Source: Streptomyces sp. CB02980 (GTDB lineage Bacteria > Actinomycetota > Actinomycetes > Streptomycetales > Streptomycetaceae). Taken from it: DNA of 64,000 nucleotides. Positions 1-9,096 of this stretch are shown piece after piece. Where the stretch lies: assembly GCF_014451325.2 (NCBI RefSeq), contig NZ_JACSCH020000006.1, positions 124,001-188,000 of the forward strand, given 5' to 3'. Every line of letters begins with the position of its first letter. The stretch's first letter is position 1. Under the pieces are notes generated by a model that worked only from the letters and a program-made list of their open reading frames with translations, did no database searches and was not told where the DNA came from. The translations under genes and the position numbers were made by a program.

Positions 1-1
1 A

Positions 2-721
2 CCTACGCTCGTCCCGTACCACCCCGCGCGCGACTGGGCCGAGATCCAGGAACGGATGCTCGTCCCGCTCTACGAGGCGGTGTACGACCGTCTCGGCGTG
101 GGCGCCGGGACCCGGGTCCTGGGCCTCCGCTGCGGCTCCGGCCTGGCGCTTCTCATGGCGGCGGCGCGGGGCGCCCGGGTGGCCGGCGCGGACCGGGACC
201 ACGCGCGCGTGGAGCTTGCGAGGGAGCGGCTCCCCGAGGACGTGACGGTCACGGCGGAGCCCCCCGAGGGAGTCGCCTACGACGTGATCACGGCCTTCCA
301 CACGACGGACGCGCTCCTGCCGGAGCTGGCGGCGCTCACCCGTACGGCCCAATCGGGCGCGACGGTCGTGCTCGCCGGCTGGGGGCCGCCGGAGCGGTGT
401 TCCACGGAGGCGGTGCTGCGGGTCGCGGCCCGGCTCGTGGACCGCCGGCCGGGCCTCCGGACGGACCTGGAGGGGCTGGTGGCAGGGGCGGGGCTGCGGC
501 CGGCCGGTTCGGGGCGGGTGGCCTGTCCCTTCGGGTACGCCAATGAGGGCAGCGCGGTGCGCGGGCTGCTGTCGACGGGTGTGTTCGACGAGGCCGTGCG
601 GGCGACGGAGCTCTCCCAGGTCGAGAAGGAGATCGAGGAGGCGCTCGCCCCGCACGTGCGCGCGGACGGCACGGTGTGGATGCCGAACGTCTTCCGGTAC
701 GTCGTCGCCCGGGTGCCGTAG
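2..721 (+). CDS. SAM-dependent methyltransferase, 5' end outside the window
   Basis: The frame is open to the left edge, so the N-terminus is missing. A methionine at position 56 is in frame, but coding sequence continues upstream of it. The visible 239 residues contain a class I methyltransferase motif I, a beta strand followed by LGLRCGSGLAL, then an acidic residue (GADRD) ending the second strand, as expected for S-adenosylmethionine binding. No substrate-specific motif is recognised, so the methyl acceptor is unknown. It converges on the ftsH-like gene with a 72-nt gap holding degenerate CCGCACGCC repeats and no clear terminator. The fold is fairly sure; the function is open. Confidence 0.75.
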   Translation, partial: PTLVPYHPARDWAEIQERMLVPLYEAVYDRLGVGAGTRVLGLRCGSGLALLMAAARGARVAGADRDHARVELARERLPEDVTVTAEPPEGVAYDVITAFHTTDALLPELAALTRTAQSGATVVLAGWGPPERCSTEAVLRVAARLVDRRPGLRTDLEGLVAGAGLRPAGSGRVACPFGYANEGSAVRGLLSTGVFDEAVRATELSQVEKEIEEALAPHVRADGTVWMPNVFRYVVARVP

Positions 722-793
722 CGCCTGTGCCCCCCGTACTCCGGTGCCCCCGCACGCCCGTGACCCCCGCACGCCGGTGGCCCGTACGCCGGC

Positions 794-2719
794 TCAGTCC
801 TCCCGCGCCGCGCGCGTGATGCCCGCTGCGCGGTAGGCGTCGGCCTCTTCCAGGGTCTCGTTCTCCAGGAGCGCGGCGGCCAGCGCGTCCAGCCGGCCGC
901 GGTGCTCGTGGAGCTGCCGTACGGCGCTCTCGTAGCACTCGTCGACGATGCGGCGCATCTCCGCGTCGACGGTGTCGAGGGTCGCGGGGGCCGCCGAGAG
1001 TCCGTAGGCCTGCTGGGCGTCGCTCGGGATGGCGGTGAGGCGGCCGACGAGCTCGCTCATGCCCCAGCGTCCCGCCATGCCCCGGGCGATGTTGGTGACC
1101 TGCTCCAGGTCGCTCTCGGCGCCGGTGGTGACGACGCCGAAGACGACCTGTTCGGCGGCCATGCCGCCGAGGGCGCCGATGATCCGGCCGCGCAGATACT
1201 CCTCGGTGTAGGCGTACCTGTCGGCGTCGGGGGTGGAGAGGGTGACGCCGAGCGCGCGGCCCCGGGGCACGATGGTGATCTTGCGGACCGGGTCGGCGCC
1301 GGGCTGGAGCATGCCGAGGAGGGCGTGACCGCTCTCGTGGTACGCGGTCCGGCGACGCTCCTCCGCGGGCATCACGAGCGGCCGTTCCGCGCCGAGCTGG
1401 ACCTTCTCCAGGGCGTCGGAGAGGTCCGACTGGGTGACGGCCCTCTGGTCGCGCTTCACGGCGAGGAGGGCCGCCTCGTTGGCGAGGTTCGCGAGCTCGG
1501 CGCCGGTCATACCGGGGGTGGTGCGGGCGACGTGCTCCAGGTCGACGTCCTTGGCGAGCGGGATCTCCCGGGTGTGGATCTTGAGGATGGCCTCACGGCC
1601 GCCCCGGTCCGGCGGGTTGACGTGCACGATCCGGTCGAAGCGGCCGGGCCGGGTGAGGGCGGGGTCGAGGACGTCGGCGCGGTTGGTGGCGGCGAGGACG
1701 ATGACGCCCTCGGAGCCGGTGAAGCCGTCCATCTCGGTGAGGATCTGGTTGAGGGTCTGTTCGCGCTCGTCGTGGCCGCCCATCCCGGAGCCGCCGCCGC
1801 GGGCCCGGCCGATGGTGTCGATCTCGTCGATGAAGATGATCGCGGGGGCGACCTTGCGGGCCTCGGCGAACAGCTCGCGGACCCGGGAGGCGCCGACGCC
1901 CACGATCATCTCGATGAACTCGGACGCGGAGGCGGAGAAGAACGGCACCCCGGCCTCCCCCGCCACGGCGCGGGCGAGGAGGGTCTTGCCGGTGCCGGGC
2001 GGGCCGGCGAGGAGCACGCCGCGCGGCATCCTGGCGCCCATCTCGCGATAGGCCTGCGGGTTCTTGAGGAAGTCGACGACGTCGTTGAGTTCGCCCTCGA
2101 CCTCGTCGATGCCGGCGACGTCGGCGAAGGTGGTGCGCTTGGCCCCGGCCTCCAGCTCGACGGGTTTCGGCGGGGCCTTGCGGCCCAGCATGCCGCCGGC
2201 GCCACCCATCCCGGAGCTCATCCGGCGGGCGATGAAGATCCACAGCACGACCAGCAGCAGCATCGGCGCGAGCGAGATCAGCAGGTTGGCGAGGAAGCTG
2301 CGCTCCTGGACGACCGGCTCCGCGGTGACGGTGACGTTCTGCTTGGTCAGCTGTGCCCACAGGTCGTCGTCGGCGAAGGCGGGCCGCTGGGTGACGAACT
2401 TGCTGTAGTCGCCCTCGTCGCCGTTGGGCAGGGGCTGCTTGTTCTTCAGCTCCCCCTGGATGGCGTCGCCCTTGGAGTAGATCTTGGTGACGTTGCCGGA
2501 GGCCACCTGCCTGCTGAACTCGGTGTACGAGATCGTCGGCTCGTCGCCCCGGTTGAAGAACGACAGCACGAGGTTGGCGATCAGGTAGACGATCAGGGCG
2601 GTGAGGATGAGGCCGCCCCAGCCGCCGGGCATCTTCTTCTTCGCCGGCGGTGGCGGCGGGGCCCCTTCCGAGCGCCAGGGCTGATCGGTCCGGTCGCGCG
2701 GGGGTACGGGGTTGGCCAC
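794..2719 (-). CDS. ftsH: ATP-dependent zinc metalloprotease FtsH
   Basis: A 641-residue membrane-anchored AAA+ protease that degrades membrane and regulatory proteins. Two transmembrane segments (about residues 36-54 and 143-164) flank a periplasm-side domain. The AAA module has Walker A GPPGTGKT (239-246) and Walker B IIFIDEID (294-301). The zinc protease motif HESGH lies at 461-465. The GTG start at 2719 was chosen because GAGGAG precedes it by a good spacing and the protein then begins VANPVPPRDR; the frame is open 35 codons further upstream but that part looks non-coding. It lies downstream of ffh on the same strand, separated by a strong terminator, so it probably has its own promoter. 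Streptomyces carry more than one FtsH; this is the copy beside ffh. Confidence 0.95.
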   Translation of the reverse strand: MANPVPPRDRTDQPWRSEGAPPPPPAKKKMPGGWGGLILTALIVYLIANLVLSFFNRGDEPTISYTEFSRQVASGNVTKIYSKGDAIQGELKNKQPLPNGDEGDYSKFVTQRPAFADDDLWAQLTKQNVTVTAEPVVQERSFLANLLISLAPMLLLVVLWIFIARRMSSGMGGAGGMLGRKAPPKPVELEAGAKRTTFADVAGIDEVEGELNDVVDFLKNPQAYREMGARMPRGVLLAGPPGTGKTLLARAVAGEAGVPFFSASASEFIEMIVGVGASRVRELFAEARKVAPAIIFIDEIDTIGRARGGGSGMGGHDEREQTLNQILTEMDGFTGSEGVIVLAATNRADVLDPALTRPGRFDRIVHVNPPDRGGREAILKIHTREIPLAKDVDLEHVARTTPGMTGAELANLANEAALLAVKRDQRAVTQSDLSDALEKVQLGAERPLVMPAEERRRTAYHESGHALLGMLQPGADPVRKITIVPRGRALGVTLSTPDADRYAYTEEYLRGRIIGALGGMAAEQVVFGVVTTGAESDLEQVTNIARGMAGRWGMSELVGRLTAIPSDAQQAYGLSAAPATLDTVDAEMRRIVDECYESAVRQLHEHRGRLDALAAALLENETLEEADAYRAAGITRAARED

Positions 2720-2801
2720 GTGGCTCTCCTCGGGGCGGCTGTGGCCCCAGTATCGAAGAGCGGGACGTACGCGGCATCGCGGGCGGTCCGGAGGGATGAA
2801 A

Positions 2802-2838
2802 AGGGGCCCGGGGCGGTTTCGCACCGCCCCGGGCCCCT
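2802..2838 (-). terminator. Rho-independent terminator of ffh
   Basis: A perfect 16-bp GC-rich stem (2802-2817 with 2823-2838) has a 5-nt loop. In the minus-strand direction it is followed by a short T run (TTTTCATC), as expected for an intrinsic terminator just after the ffh stop codon. Confidence 0.85.
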
Positions 2839-2870
2839 CACGCCGCCGGGCACGTGGCCCGGTCGGCTCA

Positions 2871-4424
2871 TCAGCTCATGAACTTCTTGAACTCGTCCGG
2901 CAGCTCGAAGTCCTTCGGGGCCTGCCCCGGCGCCGGGAGACCGAAGGCGCCGCCCTGCTGCGCCTGGTCGCGCTTCTCGGCGGCGGCCTGCTCGTCGGCC
3001 TTCCGCTTCATCGGGTTGCCGCTCTTGCGCTTGCCCTTGGCCTGCTTGATCTGCTTCTTCTGCCGGCCGGGGCCGCCGCCCATGCCGGGCATGCCCGGCA
3101 TGCCGGGGAGGCCGCCGCCCTGGGCCATGCGGGACATCATCTTGCGGGCCTCGAAGAACCGCTCGACGAGGCCCTTGACCGCGCTGACCTCGACGCCGGA
3201 GCCCTTGGCGATACGGGCGCGGCGCGAGCCGTTGATGATGGTCGGGTCGTGGCGCTCGCCCGGGGTCATCGACTTGATGATGGCGGCCGTGCGGTCGACG
3301 TCCTTCTCGTCGATGTTGGCGATCTGCTCCTTCATCTGGCCCATGCCCGGGAGCATGCCGAGGAGCTTCGAGATGGAGCCCATCTTGCGGACCTGCTCCA
3401 TCTGCGCCAGGAAGTCGTCGAGCGTGAACTCCTGGCCCTTCTTCGACGCGAGCTTCGAGGCCATCTTGGCGGCCTCTTCCTCGTCGAAGGTCTGCTGCGC
3501 CTTCTCGATGAGGGAGAGCATGTCGCCCATGCCGAGGATGCGGGACGCCATGCGGTCCGGGTGGAACGCGTCGAACTCGTCCAGCTTCTCGCCGTTGGAG
3601 GCGAACATGATCTGCTTGCCGGTGACGTGCGCGATGGAGAGCGCGGCACCACCGCGGGCGTCGCCGTCGAGCTTGGAGAGCACGACGCCGTCGAAGCCGA
3701 CGCCGTCGCGGAAGGACTCGGCGGTGTTGACCGCGTCCTGACCGATCATGGCGTCGACGACGAAGAGGACCTCGTCGGGGCTGACGGCGTCGCGGATGTC
3801 CGCGGCCTGCTGCATCAGCTCCTGGTCGATGCCGAGGCGGCCGGCGGTGTCGACGATGACGACGTCGTACATCTTGGTCCGCGCGAACTCGATCGAGTCC
3901 TTCGCGACCTGGACCGGGTCACCGACGCCGTTGCCCGGCTGCGGGCCGTAGAAGGCCACGCCCGCGCGCTCGGCGACGACGCCGAGCTGGGTGACGGCGT
4001 TGGGGCGCTGGAGGTCGCAGGCGACGAGCAGCGGGGAGTGGCCCTGGCCCTTGAGCCAGAGGCCGAGCTTTCCGGCGAGGGTGGTCTTACCGGCACCCTG
4101 GAGACCGGCGAGCATGATCACGGTGGGCGCGGTCTTGGCGAAGCGCAGGCGCCGGGTCTCGCCGCCGAGGATGCCGACAAGCTCCTCGTTGACGATCTTG
4201 ATGACCTGCTGGGCCGGGTTCAGGGCATGCGAGACCTCGATGCCGAGGGCGCGCTCCTTGACCTGCTTGATGAAGGACCGGACGACCGGCAGGGCGACAT
4301 CCGCTTCGAGCAGCGCGATACGGATTTCGCGCGCGGTGGCGTCGATGTCCGCCTCGGACAGACGGCCCTTGCCGCGGAGGTTCTTGAAGGTCGCTGCAAG
4401 GCGGTCGGAGAGGGTATCGAACAC
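2871..4424 (-). CDS. ffh: Signal recognition particle protein Ffh
   Basis: A 517-residue SRP54-type GTPase that binds signal sequences and SRP RNA and delivers ribosome-nascent chain complexes to FtsY. An N-terminal helical domain is followed by the G domain with the P-loop GLQGAGKTT and the DTAGR motif. The methionine-rich M domain (for example LGMLPGMGQMKEQ and the MSRMAQGGGLPGMPGMPGM stretch) supplies the signal-peptide groove. The C-terminal tail is basic and Met/Gly-rich. The start is GTG at 4424; AGGA lies about 12 nt upstream. Its partner receptor FtsY is encoded 7 kb away in this window. Confidence 0.97.
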   Translation of the reverse strand: MFDTLSDRLAATFKNLRGKGRLSEADIDATAREIRIALLEADVALPVVRSFIKQVKERALGIEVSHALNPAQQVIKIVNEELVGILGGETRRLRFAKTAPTVIMLAGLQGAGKTTLAGKLGLWLKGQGHSPLLVACDLQRPNAVTQLGVVAERAGVAFYGPQPGNGVGDPVQVAKDSIEFARTKMYDVVIVDTAGRLGIDQELMQQAADIRDAVSPDEVLFVVDAMIGQDAVNTAESFRDGVGFDGVVLSKLDGDARGGAALSIAHVTGKQIMFASNGEKLDEFDAFHPDRMASRILGMGDMLSLIEKAQQTFDEEEAAKMASKLASKKGQEFTLDDFLAQMEQVRKMGSISKLLGMLPGMGQMKEQIANIDEKDVDRTAAIIKSMTPGERHDPTIINGSRRARIAKGSGVEVSAVKGLVERFFEARKMMSRMAQGGGLPGMPGMPGMGGGPGRQKKQIKQAKGKRKSGNPMKRKADEQAAAEKRDQAQQGGAFGLPAPGQAPKDFELPDEFKKFMS

Positions 4425-4495
4425 GGCGGTCGCGGATCCTCGGTGTCGGGGGCGGTCGGATTGCCCTCCAGGGTATCGGGCCGCTCGAAGTGTGT

Positions 4496-4527
4496 GCCCC
4501 CGCCCGCCGAATCCGGCGCGCGGGGGC
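4496..4527 (-). terminator. Probable terminator downstream of glnD
   Basis: GCCCCCGC (4496-4503) pairs with GCGGGGGC (4520-4527) around a smaller GCC/GGC inner stem. It lies between the glnD stop codon and ffh. There is no clear T tract, so the call rests on the hairpin and its position. Confidence 0.5.
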
Positions 4528-4542
4528 GGTGTGGACCGGGGG

Positions 4543-7011
4543 TCAGCGGAGCGCCGACTCCAGCGCCCGTGCCAGGTCGATCGCCTCCTCGTCGGACAGC
4601 AGGGAGCCGTCGGGGCGGGTCACGTACAGGGTGTCGACGGCGTTGGCACCGAGTGTCGACACGTGCGCGCTCCGCACCCGTACCGCCGCGCCCTCCAGGG
4701 CCCGGCCGATGCGGTGGAGGAGGCCGGGCGCGTCCTGGGCGCGGACCTCGATGACGGTGGCGAGGCGGGAGTCCGCCGCGGCGACGGTGACGCGGGGCGG
4801 CGGGGCGGTGAGGCCGCGCCTGCGGGGGTAGGCGGCCTCGCGCTCGGCCAGGCGCGCGGGGATGTCGAGGGAGCCGTCGAGGGCGCGGACGAGGTCGGCG
4901 CGGAGCCGGGCGGCCTCGGGCAGGGAGCCGTATTCGGCGGCGACCCGCCAGTCGAGGACGAGGACGGGTCCCGAGCCGGCGCCGAGGTCGAGCGGGAGGT
5001 CGACGGCACGGAGGTCGGCGGCCCGGACGGTGAGCCGGTGCAGGGCGAGGACGCCGGCGACGGCGGGCAGGACGCCGGGCTGGTCGGGCAGGGCGATGAC
5101 GAGTTCGACGCCGACCGGTTCGGGTTCCTCCGGTTCCACGACGACCGGTTCGGTGTGGAGGGCGAGAACGGGTTCGCCGGTGCGCAGGGCCTCGATGGCG
5201 AGCCGTTCCTGTTCGGCGCTGGGGGCGGCGGCCTCGGGGTCGGGCGGGGTCTCCCCCGCCAGGACGCCGGCGACCCGTTTGACCAGGTCGGCGACGAGCG
5301 AGGCGCGCCAGGCGGACCAGGCGGCGGGTCCGGTGGCGAGGGCGTCGGCCTCGGTGAGGGCGTGCAGGAGTTCCAGGGTGCCGACGGTGCCGACGGCGGT
5401 GGCGACGGCGCGGACGGTGGCGGGGTCGTCGAGGTCGCGGCGGGTGGCGGTCTCGACGAGGAGCAGGTGGTGGCGGACGGCGGTGGCGAGGGTGACGACG
5501 TCGGCGCGGTCGAAGCCGATGCGGGTGGCGAGGTCGCGGGCGATGGTCTCGCCGGCGACGGAGTGGTCGCCGGGCCAGCCCTTGCCGATGTCGTGGAGGA
5601 GGGCGGCGACGAGGAGGAGGTCGGGGCGGCCGACGCGGCGGGTGAGCGAGGAGGCGCGGACGGCGGTCTCGACGAGGTGGCGGTCGACGGTCCAGGTGTG
5701 GACGGGGTTGCGCTGGGGGCGGCAGCGGACGCGTTCCCAGTCGGGGAGGAGCCGGGTGATGATCCCCTCGGCTTCGAGGGCTTCCCAGACGGGGACGGTG
5801 GCCTCCCCGGCGCCGAGCAGGGTGACGAGTTCCTCGCGGGCCTCGGCGGGCCAGGGCACGGGCAGCGGGGTGGCGGTGGCGGCGAGGCGGCGTACCGCGT
5901 GCAGGGAGATCGGCAGGGCGGACTGGGCGGCCGCGGCGGCGGCCCGCAGGGGCAGGACGGGGTCGCGTTCGGGCCGGGCGGTGCGGGCGAGGACGACCTC
6001 GCCGTCCATCTCGACGACGCCTTCGGCGAGCGGGGTGCGCTCGACGGTCGGTTTCCCGGTGGCGGTCCGCCCTGCGCCGCCCCGGCCGCCGAGGAGGGCG
6101 CGGAGGCGGGGCCGGGCGGAGCGGGCCTTGAGGACGCGGTTCACCTCGCGCCAGGTGACGTCGGTGGCGTACGAGATGGTCCGGGCGGCCTCGTACACCT
6201 CGCGGAGCAGGGTGTCGGCGTCGAGGAGGCCGAGTTCGGCGGCGACGGCGTCCTGTTCCTGGAGGGCGAGCCGGTCGGTGGCGCGGCCGGTGGCGAGGTG
6301 GAGGGCGTCGCGGGCGTCGAGGAGGCGGCGGCGGGCGCTGTCGAGGCCTTCGCGGGGGGCGTCGGCGAGCCAGGAGGCGGCGACGGCGCGGAGGGCCTGG
6401 GCGTCGCGGAGGCCGCCCCTGGCCTCCTTGAGGTCGGGTTCGAGGAGGAACTGCAGCTCGCCCATGCGTTCGGCGCGTTCGCGGCAGAGCGCGTCGAGTT
6501 CGGGGAGGCGTTCGGGGGCCTGGTTGCGCCAGTCGGCGAGGACGGTGGTGCGCAGGGCGGCGACGAGTCCGTGGTCGCCGGCGAGGGGCCGGGCGTCGAG
6601 GAGGCCGAGGTGGACCTTGAGGTCGTCGGCGGCGGTGGCGCGGGCCTCGGCGGCGGTGCGGACGGAGTGGTCGAGGGCGAGCCCGAGGTCCCAGATCGGG
6701 TACCAGATGCGGTCGGCGAGGGCGGCGATCGCGGCCTTGTCGGCGGTGCCGTCGTGGAGCAGGAGGAGGTCGAGGTCGCTGCGCGGGGAGAGTTCGGCGC
6801 GGCCGTAGCCGCCGACGGCGACGAGGGCGACCCCGCGGGGTGGTGCGGCGGCCGCGAAGAGCGCGGCCAGCCAGTCGTCGGTGAGCCGGGCGAGGGCGGC
6901 ACGGCGCGGCGGCCCGGACCGCTCCTTCTCGTGGAGGAGGAGCAGCCGGGCCGCCGCGTAACCGCCGGGTCCCGAATCTTCGGTCTCTTCGCTGACTTCG
7001 AGGCTCGTCAC
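4543..7011 (-). CDS. glnD: [Protein-PII] nucleotidyltransferase GlnD
   Basis: An 822-residue bifunctional enzyme that modifies and demodifies the PII protein GlnK in response to nitrogen status. In Streptomyces the modification is reported to be adenylylation of Tyr51 rather than uridylylation. The nucleotidyltransferase motif GGYGRAELSPRSDLDLLLL is at about residues 67-85, the HD hydrolase motif (ALLHDIGKG) near 470, and two ACT glutamine-sensing domains lie near 630 and 750. The start is GTG at 7011. It is the last gene of amtB-glnK-glnD, 42 nt after glnK. Confidence in function is high; the exact modification chemistry is family knowledge, not read from sequence. Confidence 0.95.
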   Translation of the reverse strand: MTSLEVSEETEDSGPGGYAAARLLLLHEKERSGPPRRAALARLTDDWLAALFAAAAPPRGVALVAVGGYGRAELSPRSDLDLLLLHDGTADKAAIAALADRIWYPIWDLGLALDHSVRTAAEARATAADDLKVHLGLLDARPLAGDHGLVAALRTTVLADWRNQAPERLPELDALCRERAERMGELQFLLEPDLKEARGGLRDAQALRAVAASWLADAPREGLDSARRRLLDARDALHLATGRATDRLALQEQDAVAAELGLLDADTLLREVYEAARTISYATDVTWREVNRVLKARSARPRLRALLGGRGGAGRTATGKPTVERTPLAEGVVEMDGEVVLARTARPERDPVLPLRAAAAAAQSALPISLHAVRRLAATATPLPVPWPAEAREELVTLLGAGEATVPVWEALEAEGIITRLLPDWERVRCRPQRNPVHTWTVDRHLVETAVRASSLTRRVGRPDLLLVAALLHDIGKGWPGDHSVAGETIARDLATRIGFDRADVVTLATAVRHHLLLVETATRRDLDDPATVRAVATAVGTVGTLELLHALTEADALATGPAAWSAWRASLVADLVKRVAGVLAGETPPDPEAAAPSAEQERLAIEALRTGEPVLALHTEPVVVEPEEPEPVGVELVIALPDQPGVLPAVAGVLALHRLTVRAADLRAVDLPLDLGAGSGPVLVLDWRVAAEYGSLPEAARLRADLVRALDGSLDIPARLAEREAAYPRRRGLTAPPPRVTVAAADSRLATVIEVRAQDAPGLLHRIGRALEGAAVRVRSAHVSTLGANAVDTLYVTRPDGSLLSDEEAIDLARALESALR

Positions 7012-7053
7012 CCGGCGGCTCCTTCGTTGCTTACGGTGCGTCCGGACCGCTGC

Positions 7054-7392
7054 CTACAGGGCGTCCGGACCGCGTTCGCCGGTGCGGACGCGTACGGCGG
7101 TCTCGACCGGCACGCTCCACACCTTGCCGTCTCCGATCTTGCCGGTTCGGGCGGCCTTCACGACGACGTCGATGAGCTGTTCGGCGTCCTCGTCCTCGAC
7201 GAGGACCTCGATGCGGATCTTGGGGACCAGGTCGACCGTGTACTCGGCGCCCCGGTAGACCTCGGTGTGGCCGCGCTGGCGGCCGTAGCCGCTGGCCTCG
7301 GTGACGGTGAGGCCGTGGACGCCGAACGCCTGGAGGGCCTCCTTGATCTCGTCGAGCCGGTGCGGCTTCACGACCGCGGTGATGAGCTTCAT
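7054..7392 (-). CDS. glnK: Nitrogen regulatory PII protein GlnK
   Basis: A 112-residue trimeric PII signal protein that senses 2-oxoglutarate and ATP/ADP and blocks AmtB. It has the canonical length and the T-loop with Tyr51 (context YRGAEYTVD), the residue modified by GlnD. The C-terminal signature TGKIGDGKVWS is present. The ATG start at 7392 overlaps the amtB stop by 4 nt (ATGA), indicating translational coupling, and glnD follows 42 nt later. It should be co-expressed with amtB under GlnR control. Confidence 0.97.
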   Translation of the reverse strand: MKLITAVVKPHRLDEIKEALQAFGVHGLTVTEASGYGRQRGHTEVYRGAEYTVDLVPKIRIEVLVEDEDAEQLIDVVVKAARTGKIGDGKVWSVPVETAVRVRTGERGPDAL

Positions 7393-8735
7393 GCGTCCAC
7401 CTTCTTGTTCTCCGTGACGGCCGGGGCGGGGGCGGCGGTGGAGCGCGAGGACGCGCCGCCGCCGGCTCCGCTGAAGTCGTACGCGGTCTCGGCGTGCTCG
7501 ACCTGGTCGATGCCGGAGACCTCGTCGTCCTCGCTGACCCTCATGCCCATCGTCTTGTCGATGAGGAGCGCGAGGATCGCGGAGGCGATCAGAGAGTAGG
7601 CGAGGACGGCGATGACGCCGACGGCCTGCTTGCCGAGCTGCTCCAGGCCGCCGCCGTAGAAGAGGCCCTTGGCGTCGGACTGGACGCCGCCGGTGGCGAA
7701 GAGGCCGACGAGGAGGGAGCCGAGGACACCGCCGACGAGGTGGACGCCGATGACGTCGAGGGAGTCGTCGTAGCCGAACTTGTACTTGAGGCCGACGGCC
7801 ATGGCGCAGAGGAGACCGGCGATGACGCCGATGGCGATCGCGCCGAGCGGGCTGACGGCGCCGCCGGACGGGGTGATGGCGACGAGGCCGGCGACCGCGC
7901 CGGAGGCGGCGCCCAGGGTGGTGAAGGAGCCGTGGCGGATCTTCTCGTACGCGAGCCAGGCGAGCATGGCGGCGGCGGTGGCGACCTGGGTGTTGACGAA
8001 CATCACCGCGCCGACGCCGTCGTCGTTGCCGAGCCAGGAGCCGGCGTTGAAGCCGAACCAGCCGAACCAGAGGAGACCGGCGCCGAGCATGACCAGCGGG
8101 AGGCTGTGCGGGCGCATCGGGTCCTTCTTGAATCCGACGCGCTTGCCGATGACGAGGATGACGCCGAGGGCCGCGGCGCCGGCGTTGATGTGGACCGCCG
8201 TGCCGCCGGCGAAGTCGATGACGCCCATCTCGAAGAGCCAGCCGCCGGCGCCCCAGACCCAGTGGGCGACGGGGAAGTAGACGACGGTGACCCAGAGGGT
8301 GATGAAGAGGGCCCAGGCAGTGAACTTGACGCGGTCGGCGAGGGCGCCGCTGATCAGGGCCGGGGTGAGGATGGCGAACATCAGCTGGAAGACGGCGAAG
8401 ACGTACACCGGGATGGTGTAGCCGTCCCAGAGCTCGGTGACGCCGATGCCGCTGAGGCCGACGTAGTCGGAGGACCAGCCGATGATCGAGCCCACGTCGG
8501 TGCCGAAGGCGAGGCTGAAGCCGAAGAGCACCCAGAGGATCGTGACGATCCCGAGGCTGATGAAGCTCATCATCAGCATGTTGAGGGTGGACTTGACGCG
8601 GACCATGCCTCCGTAGAAGAAGGCGAGTGCCGGGGTCATCAGCATGACCAGGGCGGAGCAGATGAGCATGAACCCGGTGTTGGCGGCGGACAGCTCGGGG
8701 GCGTCTGCTGCCAGGGTCGTGATGGCTGGTGCCAT
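7389..8735 (-). CDS. amtB: Ammonium transporter AmtB
   Basis: A 448-residue polytopic ammonium channel with about 11 membrane helices. The twin pore histidines can be seen at His182 (GGTAVHINAG) and His332 (IGVHLVGG). The ATG at 8735 has an ideal GAGGAG ribosome site; the frame extends 83 codons further upstream but that part is arginine/proline-rich and non-coding in appearance. It is the first gene of the amtB-glnK-glnD operon and is preceded by a candidate GlnR box at 8893-8931. The C-terminal tail contains an SSRSTAAPAPAV low-complexity stretch. Confidence 0.96.
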   Translation of the reverse strand: MAPAITTLAADAPELSAANTGFMLICSALVMLMTPALAFFYGGMVRVKSTLNMLMMSFISLGIVTILWVLFGFSLAFGTDVGSIIGWSSDYVGLSGIGVTELWDGYTIPVYVFAVFQLMFAILTPALISGALADRVKFTAWALFITLWVTVVYFPVAHWVWGAGGWLFEMGVIDFAGGTAVHINAGAAALGVILVIGKRVGFKKDPMRPHSLPLVMLGAGLLWFGWFGFNAGSWLGNDDGVGAVMFVNTQVATAAAMLAWLAYEKIRHGSFTTLGAASGAVAGLVAITPSGGAVSPLGAIAIGVIAGLLCAMAVGLKYKFGYDDSLDVIGVHLVGGVLGSLLVGLFATGGVQSDAKGLFYGGGLEQLGKQAVGVIAVLAYSLIASAILALLIDKTMGMRVSEDDEVSGIDQVEHAETAYDFSGAGGGASSRSTAAPAPAVTENKKVDA

Positions 8736-9096
8736 CGGCGTCTCCTCGTCGTCGAATGCGGCCTGTGCGGGGGCGGGGCCGGCGGGCGGCTGCGGCCGTG
8801 AGGGGTGGCCGGTTATGGCCCAGAGATTCGCGCAGGGCGGTTTCCGCCGATGCCGCTCGATGTTTCGGAGCGGTGACGAAGGGGTGGGGCGTGTTACGCG
8901 ACCGTGAACGGCCGCATCACAGCGAGGTAACGCCCGTATCCTCCGCACAGGAGAAACGGGCCTGGAGAGGTGTCCACGGCACACGAGAACCGGCCGCGCC
9001 TGGCGTCCGTGTGACCTTGCGGCGGGGGAGCCGAGTCGGGCAGTACGGGACGTCCGGCGCGGCCGGCGTACGGGTGGCGCCGGGGCGCCGGGTGGC
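8736..9096. other. Intergenic region between amtB start and nsdA end
   Basis: This 361-nt stretch holds no convincing gene. It contains the amtB leader and promoter region, with the candidate GlnR site at 8893-8931, and the 3' flank of nsdA. No clear nsdA terminator hairpin was seen. Confidence 0.6.
8893..8931. promoter_or_regulatory. Candidate GlnR/PhoP-type operator upstream of amtB
   Basis: On the plus strand GTTAC (8893-8897), 6 nt, then GTGAA (8904-8908) match the GlnR half-site pattern gTnAc-n6-GaAAc. Two further 5-mers follow at the same 11-nt period, ending in GTTAC read on the minus strand (8931-8927). It lies 158-196 nt upstream of the amtB start. GlnR control of amtB-glnK-glnD is well established in Streptomyces; this exact site is inferred by pattern. 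Confidence 0.6.

Noticed and set aside
2720..2824. N-terminal extension of FtsH by 35 residues
   Set aside because: The extension is Arg/Pro-rich, unlike the family, while GTG at 2719 has an ideal ribosome site.
3991..7599. Plus-strand frame of 1202 codons opposite glnD and glnK
   Set aside because: It is a shadow of glnD; composition is Gly/Asp/Glu-rich and no domain is seen.
8736..8984. N-terminal extension of AmtB by 83 residues
   Set aside because: It would cover the promoter and GlnR site, lacks a hydrophobic signal, and ATG at 8735 has GAGGAG upstream.
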